From: Bacillota bacterium
GTDB taxonomy: Bacteria; Bacillota; Clostridia; Lachnospirales; Lachnospiraceae
Length of the DNA: 64,000 nucleotides
Assembly (NCBI GenBank): GCA_023434365.1
Contig: JAEYSV010000002.1
Location: 1 to 64,000, forward strand
Direction of reading: 5' to 3'
Positions 17,275 to 26,441 of this stretch are shown one piece after another. The notes below the pieces were generated by a model. The model saw only the letters and a program-made list of their open reading frames with translations. It was not told the DNA's origin and made no database searches. The position numbers were made by a program, and so were the translations under genes. The stretch's first letter is position 1. Each line of letters opens with the position of its first letter.

Positions 17275-19536
17275 TTAAGAATTTTTACTTTTTTTCTTCG
17301 CATTTGCAGATGTTTTTGATTCTTTCTTTACATCAATTTTCATGCAATCAAAGACTACCATACTAAGAGGTGGCAGTACAATATCAATCGCATAATCTTT
17401 TCCGTCATGTTTTACTTTTTTCGCTGTTTTTGCCGCTTTATTTTTCTCACCGGTACCACCATACACAACAGCATTACTATTAAATACTTCTTTGTAACGT
17501 CCTGCAAATGGTGCTCCAACACGGAATTTTAAGTAGTGCACAGGTGTAAAGTTAAAGACAAACAAAAATTCTTTTTCATTCTTTTTATCTTTACGTAAAA
17601 ATGCTATTACACTATGATCTGCATCCTGATTACTAATCCATTCAAAGGCCTGATAGTCATAATCATTAGAATAAAATAGCGGATATTTTTTATACAACTG
17701 ATTAATCGCCTTTACATAGGTTTGCATCTGTTTATGAGAATCAATCTTAAGCAGATCCCATTCCAGGCTCTTATCTTCATTCCATTCCGCAATCTGTGCG
17801 AAGTCTTGTCCCATAAATAATAACTTTTTACCCGGATGCGCCAACATAAAACCATATGTTAGACGAAGATTAGCAAGTTTCTCAGGATATTCCCCAGGCA
17901 TCTTATTTATCATGGAGCCTTTTTGATGAACAACTTCATCATGCGATAAGACCAGAATGAATTTTTCACTATAAGCATAATGCAAACTAAACGTCAATTC
18001 GCCGTGTTTTCCTTTTCTAAATAGTGGATCTGTTCTCATATAATCAAGGAAATCATTCATCCAGCCCATATTCCACTTATAATCAAAACCTAGACCGTCT
18101 TCTTCCACTTTCTTCGTGACATTTGGCCAGGCAGTTGATTCCTCAGCCATCACAACAGCACCAGTTTTACGTCTTTTATTAATCGAGTTCAGGTGCTTTA
18201 AGAATTCCATTGCTTCTAGATTCTGATTCCCACCGAATTTATTAGCAACCCATTCACCATCATTCTTTCCATAATCAAGGTAAAGCATCGACGCCACAGC
18301 ATCCATACGAATTCCATCTGCATGATACTTCTCAATCCAGAATAAAGCATTTGCAATTAAGAAATTAGACACCTGCGGTCTGCCATAATTAAAGATTAAT
18401 GTTCCCCAATGAGGATGCTCCCCTTTTCTTGGATCTAGATGCTCATACAAGCATGTCCCATCAAAGGTTGCAAGTCCATGTGCATCCTTTGGAAAATGAG
18501 CTGGTACCCAGTCGAGGATTACTCCTATTCCGTGATTATGCATATAATCAATAAAATACATTAAATCTTGTGGCTTACCATGTCTTGAAGTGGCCGCATA
18601 ATAACCGGTCACCTGATAACCCCAGGACCCATCATATGGGTGCTCCATAATTGGCAGCAATTCCACATGTGTGTAGCCCATTTCCTTGACATAGTCAGCT
18701 AACATCGGAGCAATGTCACGATAATTATAAAATGAACCATTTTCTTCCGAAGGTTTCTTCCAGGAGCCAAGATGTACTTCATAGACAAGCATCGGTTCCA
18801 TAGTAGTATCCGTCTTTTTTCTTTTTGTAACCCATTTCTGATCCTTCCAGTTAAATGAGTCTATGTCACATACAACAGAAGCTGTAGCAGGACGTAATTC
18901 ACTATAGAATCCATAAGGATCAGACTTAAGAACTGGAAGTCCACCCTTAACTTTAATCTCATATTTATATATTTCGCCATAATCTAACCCTGGAATAAAT
19001 AACTCATGTACTCCAGAATCTCCTAGACGACGCATTGGATGTCTGCGGCCATCCCATACATTAAAGTCTCCAACCACACTAACACGAATAGCCGTTGGCG
19101 CCCAAACTGCAAAATATACACCCTCTACTCCTTCATGAGTCATCTTGTGCGCACCAAGCTTTTCATAAATCGTATAATGGATTCCCTGCGAGAATAACTC
19201 CAAATCCTTTCCGGTAATTGCTGGCTTAAAATTATAAGGGTCAATTACTTCTACCTCTGCACCGTTATCATAAGTAACTAAATATGTATATTTCGGTTTT
19301 GTTTTTCGACTCAAAAGGATTGCATAAAAACCTTCTTCCTCCACCTTTTCCATCTCATATATCAAATGATCGGATAACTTAACCTTTACGGAGATTGCTC
19401 TTGAAAAAAAACATTGAATCAGATAACCATTTCCCCTCTTATGGACCCCTAAGATATTATGCGGTATATCGTGCTCTGAATATACGATAGCCTCAATTTC
19501 TGGCCAATTCATCGCGTTATATAAGATATCTTCCAT
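17275..19536 (-). CDS. glgB: 1,4-alpha-glucan branching enzyme
   Basis: A 753-residue enzyme forming alpha-1,6 branches in glycogen. N-terminal region and CBM48 module (about residues 10-210, with YFAVWAPTAIRVSVVGDFN), then the GH13 catalytic barrel (DWVPAHFPKD; catalytic Asp in ADGIRMDAVASM; Glu in VMAEESTAWP; LSHDEVVHQKGS) and the C-terminal all-beta domain. The open frame starts at 19575, but the ATG at 19536 (MEDILYNAM) has GGGAGGT seven bases upstream and is preferred. The last ~20 residues are a Lys/Ser-rich tail (KKESKTSANAKKKSKNS) not usual in the family. No other glycogen gene is adjacent. Confidence 0.93.
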   Translation of the reverse strand: MEDILYNAMNWPEIEAIVYSEHDIPHNILGVHKRGNGYLIQCFFSRAISVKVKLSDHLIYEMEKVEEEGFYAILLSRKTKPKYTYLVTYDNGAEVEVIDPYNFKPAITGKDLELFSQGIHYTIYEKLGAHKMTHEGVEGVYFAVWAPTAIRVSVVGDFNVWDGRRHPMRRLGDSGVHELFIPGLDYGEIYKYEIKVKGGLPVLKSDPYGFYSELRPATASVVCDIDSFNWKDQKWVTKRKKTDTTMEPMLVYEVHLGSWKKPSEENGSFYNYRDIAPMLADYVKEMGYTHVELLPIMEHPYDGSWGYQVTGYYAATSRHGKPQDLMYFIDYMHNHGIGVILDWVPAHFPKDAHGLATFDGTCLYEHLDPRKGEHPHWGTLIFNYGRPQVSNFLIANALFWIEKYHADGIRMDAVASMLYLDYGKNDGEWVANKFGGNQNLEAMEFLKHLNSINKRRKTGAVVMAEESTAWPNVTKKVEEDGLGFDYKWNMGWMNDFLDYMRTDPLFRKGKHGELTFSLHYAYSEKFILVLSHDEVVHQKGSMINKMPGEYPEKLANLRLTYGFMLAHPGKKLLFMGQDFAQIAEWNEDKSLEWDLLKIDSHKQMQTYVKAINQLYKKYPLFYSNDYDYQAFEWISNQDADHSVIAFLRKDKKNEKEFLFVFNFTPVHYLKFRVGAPFAGRYKEVFNSNAVVYGGTGEKNKAAKTAKKVKHDGKDYAIDIVLPPLSMVVFDCMKIDVKKESKTSANAKKKSKNS

Positions 19537-19616
19537 TGTGTACCTCCCAGCGTATGATAATAATAATTGTAGCATTCTTTCGTTAGTTCCTCAACTATTG
19601 TTTGTAAAAATGTGGT

Positions 19617-19658
19617 AAAAGGCAATGAAGGATAACTTTAAGTTATTCTTCACTGCCT
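19617..19658 (-). terminator. Terminator after the YesL-like gene
   Basis: AGGCAGTGAAGAATAACTT pairs with AAGTTATCCTTCATTGCCT on the minus strand, followed by TTTTA. It separates the upstream gene from glgB. Confidence 0.8.
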
Positions 19659-19696
19659 CACTATTCTACTATTATTACTAATTAGTAACGCGAATC

Positions 19697-20344
19697 TTAA
19701 AAGGTATAAAACCAATCTAATGTATCAGGATCTGCATCTTCTGGTACGGGCATATATTTCTTAAAGACCTTCTCAATTGATAACGAGCAAAAATACGCTC
19801 CCACAGCAGGCAATATAAACGCCGTTGGTGGCATAATCCAGATAAGAAATGCAAAGCAAACTACCACAATCTGAAGTAACAGTGTCGTAGGTAAATGCTT
19901 CATTGATAAAAACAATGAGAATTTCAACATTCTGCTACGCCCCATTTTAAATCTTGATAACACAGGGAACAGATAAACCGTGATAGAATAAGCCAAATAA
20001 CTGAGTAAAATATATACATAAGACAAAAAGTTATTAAACCCATTTTTATTATCACGAATATACATCAAGTTAAATACCATCACTGCAGAAAATAACAAAA
20101 GAATAACGGTATATATTACCGAGGTCAAAAAGTTACTTTTAAACGAACGCCAAAACTCACCAGCCACATAGCCTCTTTCTTTACGAATCACTTTTGCCGT
20201 GGTGTAATATAATGCGGTTGTGGAAGCCCCAATCGTAACAATCGGAATACATCCTATCACCCATAATACACTTAAAAACAGCATATCAAACAGTTTACTC
20301 ATTCCAGCAAACAAGCCGCCTTCTAAGCTAAAAAAACTACCCAT
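19697..20344 (-). CDS. YesL-like membrane protein (DUF624)
   Basis: A 215-residue membrane protein of the DUF624 family, with an N-terminal amphipathic stretch (MGSFFSLEGGLFAGMSKLFD) and about four or five membrane segments. Motifs LWVIGCIPIVTIGASTTALYY and FWRSFKSNF are family signatures. In Firmicutes these proteins are often encoded beside sugar ABC transporters or carbohydrate enzymes; here the neighbours are glgB and manA, which fits a carbohydrate context, but the function is unknown. Two ATGs are possible; the second (20344) is placed correctly after AAGGAG, while the first (20350) is too close to it. Confidence 0.8.
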   Translation of the reverse strand: MGSFFSLEGGLFAGMSKLFDMLFLSVLWVIGCIPIVTIGASTTALYYTTAKVIRKERGYVAGEFWRSFKSNFLTSVIYTVILLLFSAVMVFNLMYIRDNKNGFNNFLSYVYILLSYLAYSITVYLFPVLSRFKMGRSRMLKFSLFLSMKHLPTTLLLQIVVVCFAFLIWIMPPTAFILPAVGAYFCSLSIEKVFKKYMPVPEDADPDTLDWFYTF

Positions 20345-20407
20345 GTTCATTCTCCTTACTTATGTCAATTATTAGTGTCGATATCAATACCATTAATTAT
20401 ACACTAA

Positions 20408-21340
20408 TTAAAGACTAGATACAATAAGTTGCATGTTACCAGTAAAATTAATCTCTCCATAACCCGAAGGGATGATAAAATGATCCCCTTTTTTCACAGA
20501 ATATTGATCAACCATTCCTTCTCCTTCAATTACGCTGCAAAGGAAAAACGGTTTTTCCTGCTTCATCTGATACTTTCCATCTAATGTAATCTTCCATACC
20601 GCATAAAAGTCACAGGCAATTAGTTGCTCTACTTCATATTCTGCAGTTTTGATACTCTCTGCATCCGTCTTTACATCAACATGAGGACAGTTAATCACAT
20701 CGATACTCTTTTCAATATGCAGTTCTCTTGGTTGTCCATTCTGTAAACGGTCATAGTCATATAAACGATAGGTAATATCACTGCTTTGCTGTGTTTCCAA
20801 TATTAACGTACCTGTTTTGATGGCATGTACCGTTCCCGGTGTAATTTGGAAGAAATCACCCTTCTTGATATCTCTCACTTGAATAAGTTCATTCCATTGT
20901 TTGTTCTCAATCATTGCCCTTAACTCGTCTTTATCCTTCGCATTATGGCCAACGACTATCTTAGCATCATCATCGCAATCCAGCACATACCAACACTCCG
21001 TCTTACCAAGGGAACCATTTTCATTCACCCTTGCATATTCATCATCTGGATGAACCTGTATACTTAAGTCTGCCTTTGCATCAATAATCTTGGTTAATAG
21101 CGGGAATACCTCCCCCTCTACATTACCAAATAGCTCACGATGTTTCGCCCATAACTCACTTAGTTTCATTCCTTCATATGTACCATTCCTAATTGTACAA
21201 TCACCAGCTTTGTGTGCACTTATTGCCCAACACTCACCAGTACTGTCACTAGGAATATTATAATTAAATTCTGTTGCCAGACGATTGCCGCCCCAGATCA
21301 TTTCTTTGAAAACGGGATTCATAAGTAATAATTCTTTCAT
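20408..21340 (-). CDS. manA: Mannose-6-phosphate isomerase, class I
   Basis: A 310-residue zinc enzyme interconverting mannose-6-phosphate and fructose-6-phosphate. Visible are the N-terminal PVFKEMIWGGNRL, the zinc ligand stretch LSIQVHPDDEYA, the TECWYVLDCDDDA segment and the active-site FFQITPGTVHAIKTGTLILE. The length matches the short Bacillus ManA type with one cupin module plus a C-terminal lid domain. It is followed after 63 bases by the YesL-like gene. Start: ATG with AGGAG upstream. It may supply mannose for envelope polysaccharides or allow mannose use; the context does not decide. Confidence 0.92.
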   Translation of the reverse strand: MKELLLMNPVFKEMIWGGNRLATEFNYNIPSDSTGECWAISAHKAGDCTIRNGTYEGMKLSELWAKHRELFGNVEGEVFPLLTKIIDAKADLSIQVHPDDEYARVNENGSLGKTECWYVLDCDDDAKIVVGHNAKDKDELRAMIENKQWNELIQVRDIKKGDFFQITPGTVHAIKTGTLILETQQSSDITYRLYDYDRLQNGQPRELHIEKSIDVINCPHVDVKTDAESIKTAEYEVEQLIACDFYAVWKITLDGKYQMKQEKPFFLCSVIEGEGMVDQYSVKKGDHFIIPSGYGEINFTGNMQLIVSSL

Positions 21341-21432
21341 AGGTCACTCCTTATTCCATAAATAAATTTTGTATCTAATATCATAACGGATTTTTTGGAA
21401 AATGGCAATGAGGTAGGGTGTAAAATAACAGA

Positions 21433-21491
21433 AAAGGACATGTTACACTCAGCTAATCGTATGATACGATAAGTGAGCGGTAACATGTCCT
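21433..21491 (-). terminator. Terminator of the FrhB-like gene
   Basis: AGGACATGTTAC...GTAACATGTCCT with an additional inner stem (CGTATCATACG), followed by TTTTC on the minus strand. It closes the 21558-22640 transcript before manA. Confidence 0.85.
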
Positions 21492-21557
21492 CCTTATTAT
21501 TGGATTATATATGCATTGGTATCGTTAAGCGGAATTCACATTCCGTCTTGTATCATC

Positions 21558-22640
21558 TTAGAAGCTAAGAAGAAAACGAATAAAGCACATGTAATAATAT
21601 TGTGTCTTCATAGATTTCTTTTCTAGTTTATCAAAATGCTTTTCTGAAAATGTTTTATTTCTAATCGCAAGTTTGTAAGCAAGTTTATGATTCCACTTAC
21701 ATACATCGGAGGTATCAAGTGATATTGATTTTCCTTCTTTAGCATACTCATCAACCTTAGCTTGGGCACAATTAAACTTAAACGTTAAAGCACGTTTCTG
21801 GCTACGTACTACATCCTCCGCTGTGATAGCACTATCAATTATTGCCCCTTCGCTAACTGCTAATTGATACAGCTCCAATGCCCTCTGATTTCGGATAATA
21901 CAACTTGTATGTTTAATTGGACTATCTTGCATTTCCTTAATCCAGATATCCCCGAAACTAATATCCGCTGCAAATGCGTACTGATCCTGACACATCATGC
22001 ATCGATCCTTGGAAAAGTAAAATGCATTCTTATAAACACAGATAGACTTTGTATAAGAGAACAACTTTTCGCTACCATCCTGATACATTACAGCGGAATT
22101 ACCTCTCCAGTGCCCACGACGATAGAATAACCTCGTAGCTCCATCCAGAGTGACTCCTGCCTTTTTTAATGGTAGTAACGTTGCATTCTCTGAATGCGCA
22201 CCAGAACAATACAATCCCAGCTTAAGCACAATCTTTTCTTTTAACTCTTCCTCTCGCTCAATTAGTGCACTCAATGCCTTCATTTGACACGGAATTAATA
22301 CGACAGCCACTTTGCCTTCAAATTGTCGAACCATATCAATATGCTTTAATAATGGCATATCCATATAGATACTGGAGGAAGCTTCTCGAATCTCCTCTGG
22401 AGAGGTTGCTATAAAAGTATCATATGACAATTTTCCATCTTCCACTTTTGACTTGGAAACCCATGCTCCATCAATGATCTTTTTCTGGAGCAAAAAACAT
22501 AGTAACGCAGTAATCATACCACCGGAGGCAGCGTTCTTTCTAATCTCTTCCTCTGCGGCATACCCTTTGCGGCATTCCACAACTGTACCAAGATACTTTT
22601 CAGCATCATTATAATCACGAAATTTTTTATTAGTCTTCAT
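21558..22640 (-). CDS. FrhB/FdhB-like coenzyme F420 hydrogenase beta-subunit family protein
   Basis: A 360-residue protein of the F420 hydrogenase/dehydrogenase beta-subunit family. Family features are the N-terminal KNAASGGMITALLCFLL, VVLIPCQMKALSAL and a Cys cluster DRCMMCQDQYAFAADISFGD (around residues 212-231). These proteins bind FAD and Fe-S clusters and pass electrons. The usual N-terminal ferredoxin-like four-Cys motif is absent, so this is a shortened form. Such short forms in Clostridia and Bacteroides often sit next to polysaccharide pyruvyl transferases in envelope polysaccharide loci; none is present here. The specific function is unknown. It carries its own terminator and is probably monocistronic. 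Confidence 0.75.
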   Translation of the reverse strand: MKTNKKFRDYNDAEKYLGTVVECRKGYAAEEEIRKNAASGGMITALLCFLLQKKIIDGAWVSKSKVEDGKLSYDTFIATSPEEIREASSSIYMDMPLLKHIDMVRQFEGKVAVVLIPCQMKALSALIEREEELKEKIVLKLGLYCSGAHSENATLLPLKKAGVTLDGATRLFYRRGHWRGNSAVMYQDGSEKLFSYTKSICVYKNAFYFSKDRCMMCQDQYAFAADISFGDIWIKEMQDSPIKHTSCIIRNQRALELYQLAVSEGAIIDSAITAEDVVRSQKRALTFKFNCAQAKVDEYAKEGKSISLDTSDVCKWNHKLAYKLAIRNKTFSEKHFDKLEKKSMKTQYYYMCFIRFLLSF

Positions 22641-22883
22641 CAGGTTGTTCTTACCTCTTTCTATTCACACGGTATTCAGATTTTTAACCGTTACGTACGT
22701 CATAATTAGTATGTTGTTAATGTAAGATAATTATAGTTTTGCTGTCTTTAGGTTATAATTATTTAATCATGGTTATTCGCAAAACTATAATGTTATTTTA
22801 TATTTATGGCATTAACATGTCAATACTGAGGTAAAAAAAGGGCAGTTTGCCTGTGTAAAACAGTAGATGAGAAAATAATAAAA
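22641..22883. other. Intergenic region with no recognised element
   Basis: An AT-rich stretch between the divergent FrhB-like and nitroreductase genes. It must hold the promoter of the FrhB-like gene, but I see no convincing -35/-10 pair, hairpin or repeat in it. Confidence 0.6.
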
Positions 22884-22919
22884 ATAATAATTGTTATTAT
22901 ATTCAATTTATGATATGAT
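22884..22919 (+). promoter_or_regulatory. Nitroreductase promoter with an overlapping palindrome
   Basis: TTGTTA (22891-22896), a 17-base spacer and TATGAT (22914-22919) form a good sigma-A promoter. A perfect 7-3-7 palindrome ATAATAA-TTG-TTATTAT (22884-22900) covers the -35 element, so a bound repressor would block it. The shape and AT content resemble Fur/PerR-type boxes; the identity of the regulator is inference. Confidence 0.6.
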
Positions 22920-22964
22920 AGTATTATAATAAAGGAACAAATAGCAATTATAGGAGGTATATTT

Positions 22965-23564
22965 ATGGCAAGAGAATTTTTAGATGCAGTTGCACAAAGG
23001 CGCACCTTTTATAGCATAAGTAAAGAAGCTGTTATTTCAGACGACAAAATTAAAGAAATCATTGAGCATGCAGTAAAACACTCTCCATCTGCCTTTAATT
23101 CACAAAGTGACCGAGCAGTCCTGCTGTTAGGAAACCATCACGATAAACTTTGGGATATTGCAAAAGATGCGTTGAGAAAAGTAGTACCAGCAGATCAGTT
23201 CTCTCAAACAGAAGAAAGAATTAATTCATTCAAAAGTGGATATGGCACTGTTCTATTTTACGAAGATAGCAGTGTAGTTGAATCTCTACAAAAAGAGTAT
23301 CCTCTTTATCGGGAAAACTTTCCAGTTTGGTCACAACAATCAAATGGAATGCTCCAATATATTATCTGGACTGCATTAGTATCGGAAGGATTTGGTGTAT
23401 CATTACAACATTATAGTAATTTGATTCAAAATGACGTAATGACAGAATGGAATATACCAGAAAGCTGGAAACTAATTGGTCAGATGCCTTTTGGTAAACC
23501 GGTTGCAGGACCTGATGAAAAAGAATATCAGCCGTTAGAGGAACGTGTTAAGATATTTAAATAG
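22965..23564 (+). CDS. Nitroreductase family protein (Frm2/Hbn1-like)
   Basis: A 199-residue FMN-dependent oxidoreductase of the nitroreductase fold. The N-terminal RRTFYSISKE and the SPSAFNSQSDRAVLLLG segment followed by HHDKLWDIAK are typical of the Frm2/Hbn1 subgroup, linked in yeast and lactic acid bacteria to oxidative stress and lipid signalling. QQSNGMLQYIIWTALVSEGFGVSLQHY contains the dimer/FMN region (quoted in part: TALVSEGFGVSLQHY). The ATG follows AGGAGG. Monocistronic, with a promoter overlapped by a palindrome and a terminator at 23598-23646. The natural substrate is unknown. Confidence 0.88.
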   Translation: MAREFLDAVAQRRTFYSISKEAVISDDKIKEIIEHAVKHSPSAFNSQSDRAVLLLGNHHDKLWDIAKDALRKVVPADQFSQTEERINSFKSGYGTVLFYEDSSVVESLQKEYPLYRENFPVWSQQSNGMLQYIIWTALVSEGFGVSLQHYSNLIQNDVMTEWNIPESWKLIGQMPFGKPVAGPDEKEYQPLEERVKIFK

Positions 23565-23597
23565 TATAATTTGTCTACAATAGAATTCCAAAAACTA

Positions 23598-23646
23598 AGA
23601 CATCATTGCCAATCCAGTTTTCAAGATTAGCAATGATGTCTTTTTC
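23598..23646. terminator. Terminator between the nitroreductase and potD
   Basis: AGACATCATTGC pairs with GCAATGATGTCT, followed by TTTTTC on the plus strand. It serves the nitroreductase; weak A-rich flanks on the left may let it act for potD too. Confidence 0.82.
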
Positions 23647-23701
23647 AAATTATTCAACTATCCCTATTTCTTCCTATATCGTTTACTCATACTCCAAAAT
23701 A

Positions 23702-24748
23702 TTATTTCTTTAGTTCGGTCCAGATTTCATCATAGATACTGATTACATCAGTGGAAATGTTTTTTACATACTCTCCGTTTTTCAATGAGCTAGCTGGAGG
23801 ATTCTTCGCAGGATTATTGATATAGTCATCTCCTAACAACTTCACAGACGCTTTATTCGGATTCAGATAAGGGAATTCTTCTGCAACAGCTTTGCCTGTT
23901 TCAGCTTTTAACATATAGTCGATAAATAACATGGCATTATCATAATTCTTAGCACCCTTCGTAATACACCAGTTATCTAGGAATAAGAAAGGTCCCTCAC
24001 TTGGATATACGATTTCAATAGCAGGATTTTCTTCCATAGCAAGCGCTATTTCAGCACTCCAGCAAAATGCCAGAGAACAGTCACCGGATATCAGGGCACT
24101 CTTTGGACTATCGCTATCATATAACTTAATATTACTCTTTAAGGATAACACTTGCTGCTTCACTTTCTCTAATATTACCGGATCCGTTTCACTCATTGAA
24201 TAGCCGATACTTTTTGATGCAATACCAATTACTGCTCTAAAGTCATCTAGTACAACTAACGTATCTTTGAATTCCGGTTTGAACAAATCAGCATATGAAG
24301 TTATTTTATCCTTAATCAAACTGGTATTTACAGCAATCGCGCCTGCACCTCCCAAATACGGAATTGAATAAGCATTCCCTGGGTCATAAGAAGGATTGAG
24401 ATATTCCTCACCTATATTGCTTAAGTTCGTTAACTTTTCCTTGTCAATTTTATCAAGCATTCCTTGTGATATCATCTGTTCCACCATATAATCTGATGGT
24501 TGAACAATATCATACGTTCCTTCTGTTTCGGATTTCACTTTGGAGAGCATATCTTCATTGGATGAATATGTACTGATATTAACTTTAACCCCTGTTTCTT
24601 CTTCAAAATCTTTTACTACACTTTCTGGAACATACTCTGTCCATACAAAGATGTTTAATTCCCCTTTACTTTCCTCTTTGGAAGAAGAACATCCTACTAA
24701 GGAAATTACCAGAATAACACTTAATAAAATACAACCTGCTTTTCTCAT
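23702..24748 (-). CDS. potD: Spermidine/putrescine ABC transporter substrate-binding lipoprotein
   Basis: A 348-residue extracytoplasmic binding protein. The signal peptide ends in the lipobox LVGC, so the mature protein is lipid-anchored. Family motifs are LNIFVWTEYVPESVV, DIVQPSDYMVEQM, YSIPYLGGAGAIAVN and FLFLDNWCITKGAKN. PotD-like proteins bind putrescine or spermidine through Asp/Glu and aromatic residues. The in-frame TTG at 24754 is not needed; the ATG at 24748 has GGAGG seven bases upstream. It is the last gene of the potABCD string on the minus strand and the terminal gene of the polyamine island. The catabolic genes upstream point to putrescine as substrate. Confidence 0.92.
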   Translation of the reverse strand: MRKAGCILLSVILVISLVGCSSSKEESKGELNIFVWTEYVPESVVKDFEEETGVKVNISTYSSNEDMLSKVKSETEGTYDIVQPSDYMVEQMISQGMLDKIDKEKLTNLSNIGEEYLNPSYDPGNAYSIPYLGGAGAIAVNTSLIKDKITSYADLFKPEFKDTLVVLDDFRAVIGIASKSIGYSMSETDPVILEKVKQQVLSLKSNIKLYDSDSPKSALISGDCSLAFCWSAEIALAMEENPAIEIVYPSEGPFLFLDNWCITKGAKNYDNAMLFIDYMLKAETGKAVAEEFPYLNPNKASVKLLGDDYINNPAKNPPASSLKNGEYVKNISTDVISIYDEIWTELKK

Positions 24749-24763
24749 AGACAAATCCTCCTT

Positions 24764-25564
24764 TTACTGTTTCTTTCTCTTTAACAATCCACTCTGAGTT
24801 ACAAATACGATAATCGTCGTTCCAACTAATACTAATGTAGAAAGTGCATTCACATCTGGTGAAACCCCACTTTTAATACTTTCCATAACCTTTAACGGGA
24901 AAGTTTTCACCTGACCATTGGTAAAATAACTAATAATGACATCATCAATGGACAAAGTAAAGGCTAACAGGGCACCTCCTGCAATTCCAGGTATCAGGAC
25001 CGGTACGGTAATTCGAAAAAAGGTAACAATTCGATTAGCTCCAAGATCCATAGAAGCTTCTTCTATGGAGTTATCATATCCTGCCAGTCTTGCTCGTATG
25101 TTAAAAATAACAAATGGTATACTAAAACTTACATGAGCTAAAATCAGGGTAATCATTCCACGAGGTATATTGGCATTGGCAAATAAGGTTAACAATGCGA
25201 TACCTAATACAATTTCGGGAATCACCACCGGAATATAGAGCAGTCCATCAATTATATTTTTTCCTGCGAATTTGTAACGATACATGCCGATGGCCGCTAT
25301 CGTTCCGATCATCACAGACACTAAGGTACTACACACTGCAATCATGATGGTATTTCCGAAAGATCCTAATAATGCAGTGTTATCAAATAGTTTTATGTAC
25401 CAATCAAACGTAAATCCTTTCCAGCTTAAATAAGGCTTTGAGGTAGTTGCATTAAACGAATTTATTACAATAACAATAATCGGTATAAATAAAAAGAGGT
25501 AAATCAGGAAGCAGTACAACACACTCATAATTTTCTTACATTTTCTTTTTGTTTTTCGCTTCAT
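24764..25564 (-). CDS. potC: Polyamine ABC transporter permease PotC
   Basis: A 266-residue inner-membrane permease with six predicted membrane segments and the ATPase-contacting EAA loop (IEEASMDLGANRIVTFFRIT, around residue 170). It forms the heterodimeric channel with PotB. The start lies one base after the potB stop region, so translation is coupled. The N-terminus is strongly basic (MKRKTKRKCKK), as expected for a cytoplasmic end. Confidence 0.92.
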   Translation of the reverse strand: MKRKTKRKCKKIMSVLYCFLIYLFLFIPIIVIVINSFNATTSKPYLSWKGFTFDWYIKLFDNTALLGSFGNTIMIAVCSTLVSVMIGTIAAIGMYRYKFAGKNIIDGLLYIPVVIPEIVLGIALLTLFANANIPRGMITLILAHVSFSIPFVIFNIRARLAGYDNSIEEASMDLGANRIVTFFRITVPVLIPGIAGGALLAFTLSIDDVIISYFTNGQVKTFPLKVMESIKSGVSPDVNALSTLVLVGTTIIVFVTQSGLLKRKKQ

Positions 25565-25565
25565 A

Positions 25566-26432
25566 CTATACCCCCAGACTTTCCATATCGCCTCCTAGTT
25601 TCTGATATAACTTAACTAGTAAGAGCGTTATGAGGATTAATACTATTGAAAGTGCTGCTCCAAGCGGCCAGTTATTACCACTTTTAAACTGTCGCTCAAT
25701 CAGATTACCAATCACATCCGAGTTTCCACCGCCTAAAATATTGGATACATAGAAATATCCCAGGCATGGTATAAATACCATGATAGAACCTGCAAAGACG
25801 CCAGATATAGTTAACGGCAGTATTACCCGAAAGAAAGTGGTAGCCCCTTTGGCGCCCAGATCCGACGAAGCCTCCAAAAGACTTTTATCCAGTTTTTCGA
25901 TTGCCGTATAAAGTGGCAATACCATAAATGGAAATAGGGTATATACCATACCAAGTACGATTGCACCCTGGTTAAATAGCAGTTGTATCGGTTCATTCGT
26001 AATATGCAATGCTTGCAACATAGAATTTAAACCGCCACTGTTACCTAGGAAGGTTCTCCAGCCATAGATACGAATCAGGGAATTGGTCCAAAATGGTATT
26101 ATAACAAGCATATATAACATTACTTTTCTCTTACTGGCAGTTCTTGCAATAATAAAGGCAAACGGATATGCCAGAAGAATACAGATAATCGTTGTTAGAA
26201 AGGCAATGATCAGTGAGTTAGCATATATTTGAATATAATTAACAGATACTAACCGCTTATAATTCTCGAGATTAAACTTGAATATAACATTATAGGACTC
26301 GTCGACGCTGCAAAAACTCATTACCAATACATAGAGCAATGGAATTACAATTAAAAAAGCAAGCCATAGGGTAACGGGTCCAATCATTACTATCTTTGGA
26401 ATACAATTTGACTTAGTCTTACGATTTTTCAT
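25566..26432 (-). CDS. potB: Polyamine ABC transporter permease PotB
   Basis: A 288-residue membrane permease with six predicted segments and the EAA loop LLEASSDLGAKGATTFFRVI (around residue 185). It pairs with PotC to move polyamines into the cell, driven by PotA. It starts 10 bases after potA, with AGGGGG as the ribosome site. Confidence 0.92.
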   Translation of the reverse strand: MKNRKTKSNCIPKIVMIGPVTLWLAFLIVIPLLYVLVMSFCSVDESYNVIFKFNLENYKRLVSVNYIQIYANSLIIAFLTTIICILLAYPFAFIIARTASKRKVMLYMLVIIPFWTNSLIRIYGWRTFLGNSGGLNSMLQALHITNEPIQLLFNQGAIVLGMVYTLFPFMVLPLYTAIEKLDKSLLEASSDLGAKGATTFFRVILPLTISGVFAGSIMVFIPCLGYFYVSNILGGGNSDVIGNLIERQFKSGNNWPLGAALSIVLILITLLLVKLYQKLGGDMESLGV

Positions 26433-26441
26433 CTAATCCCC

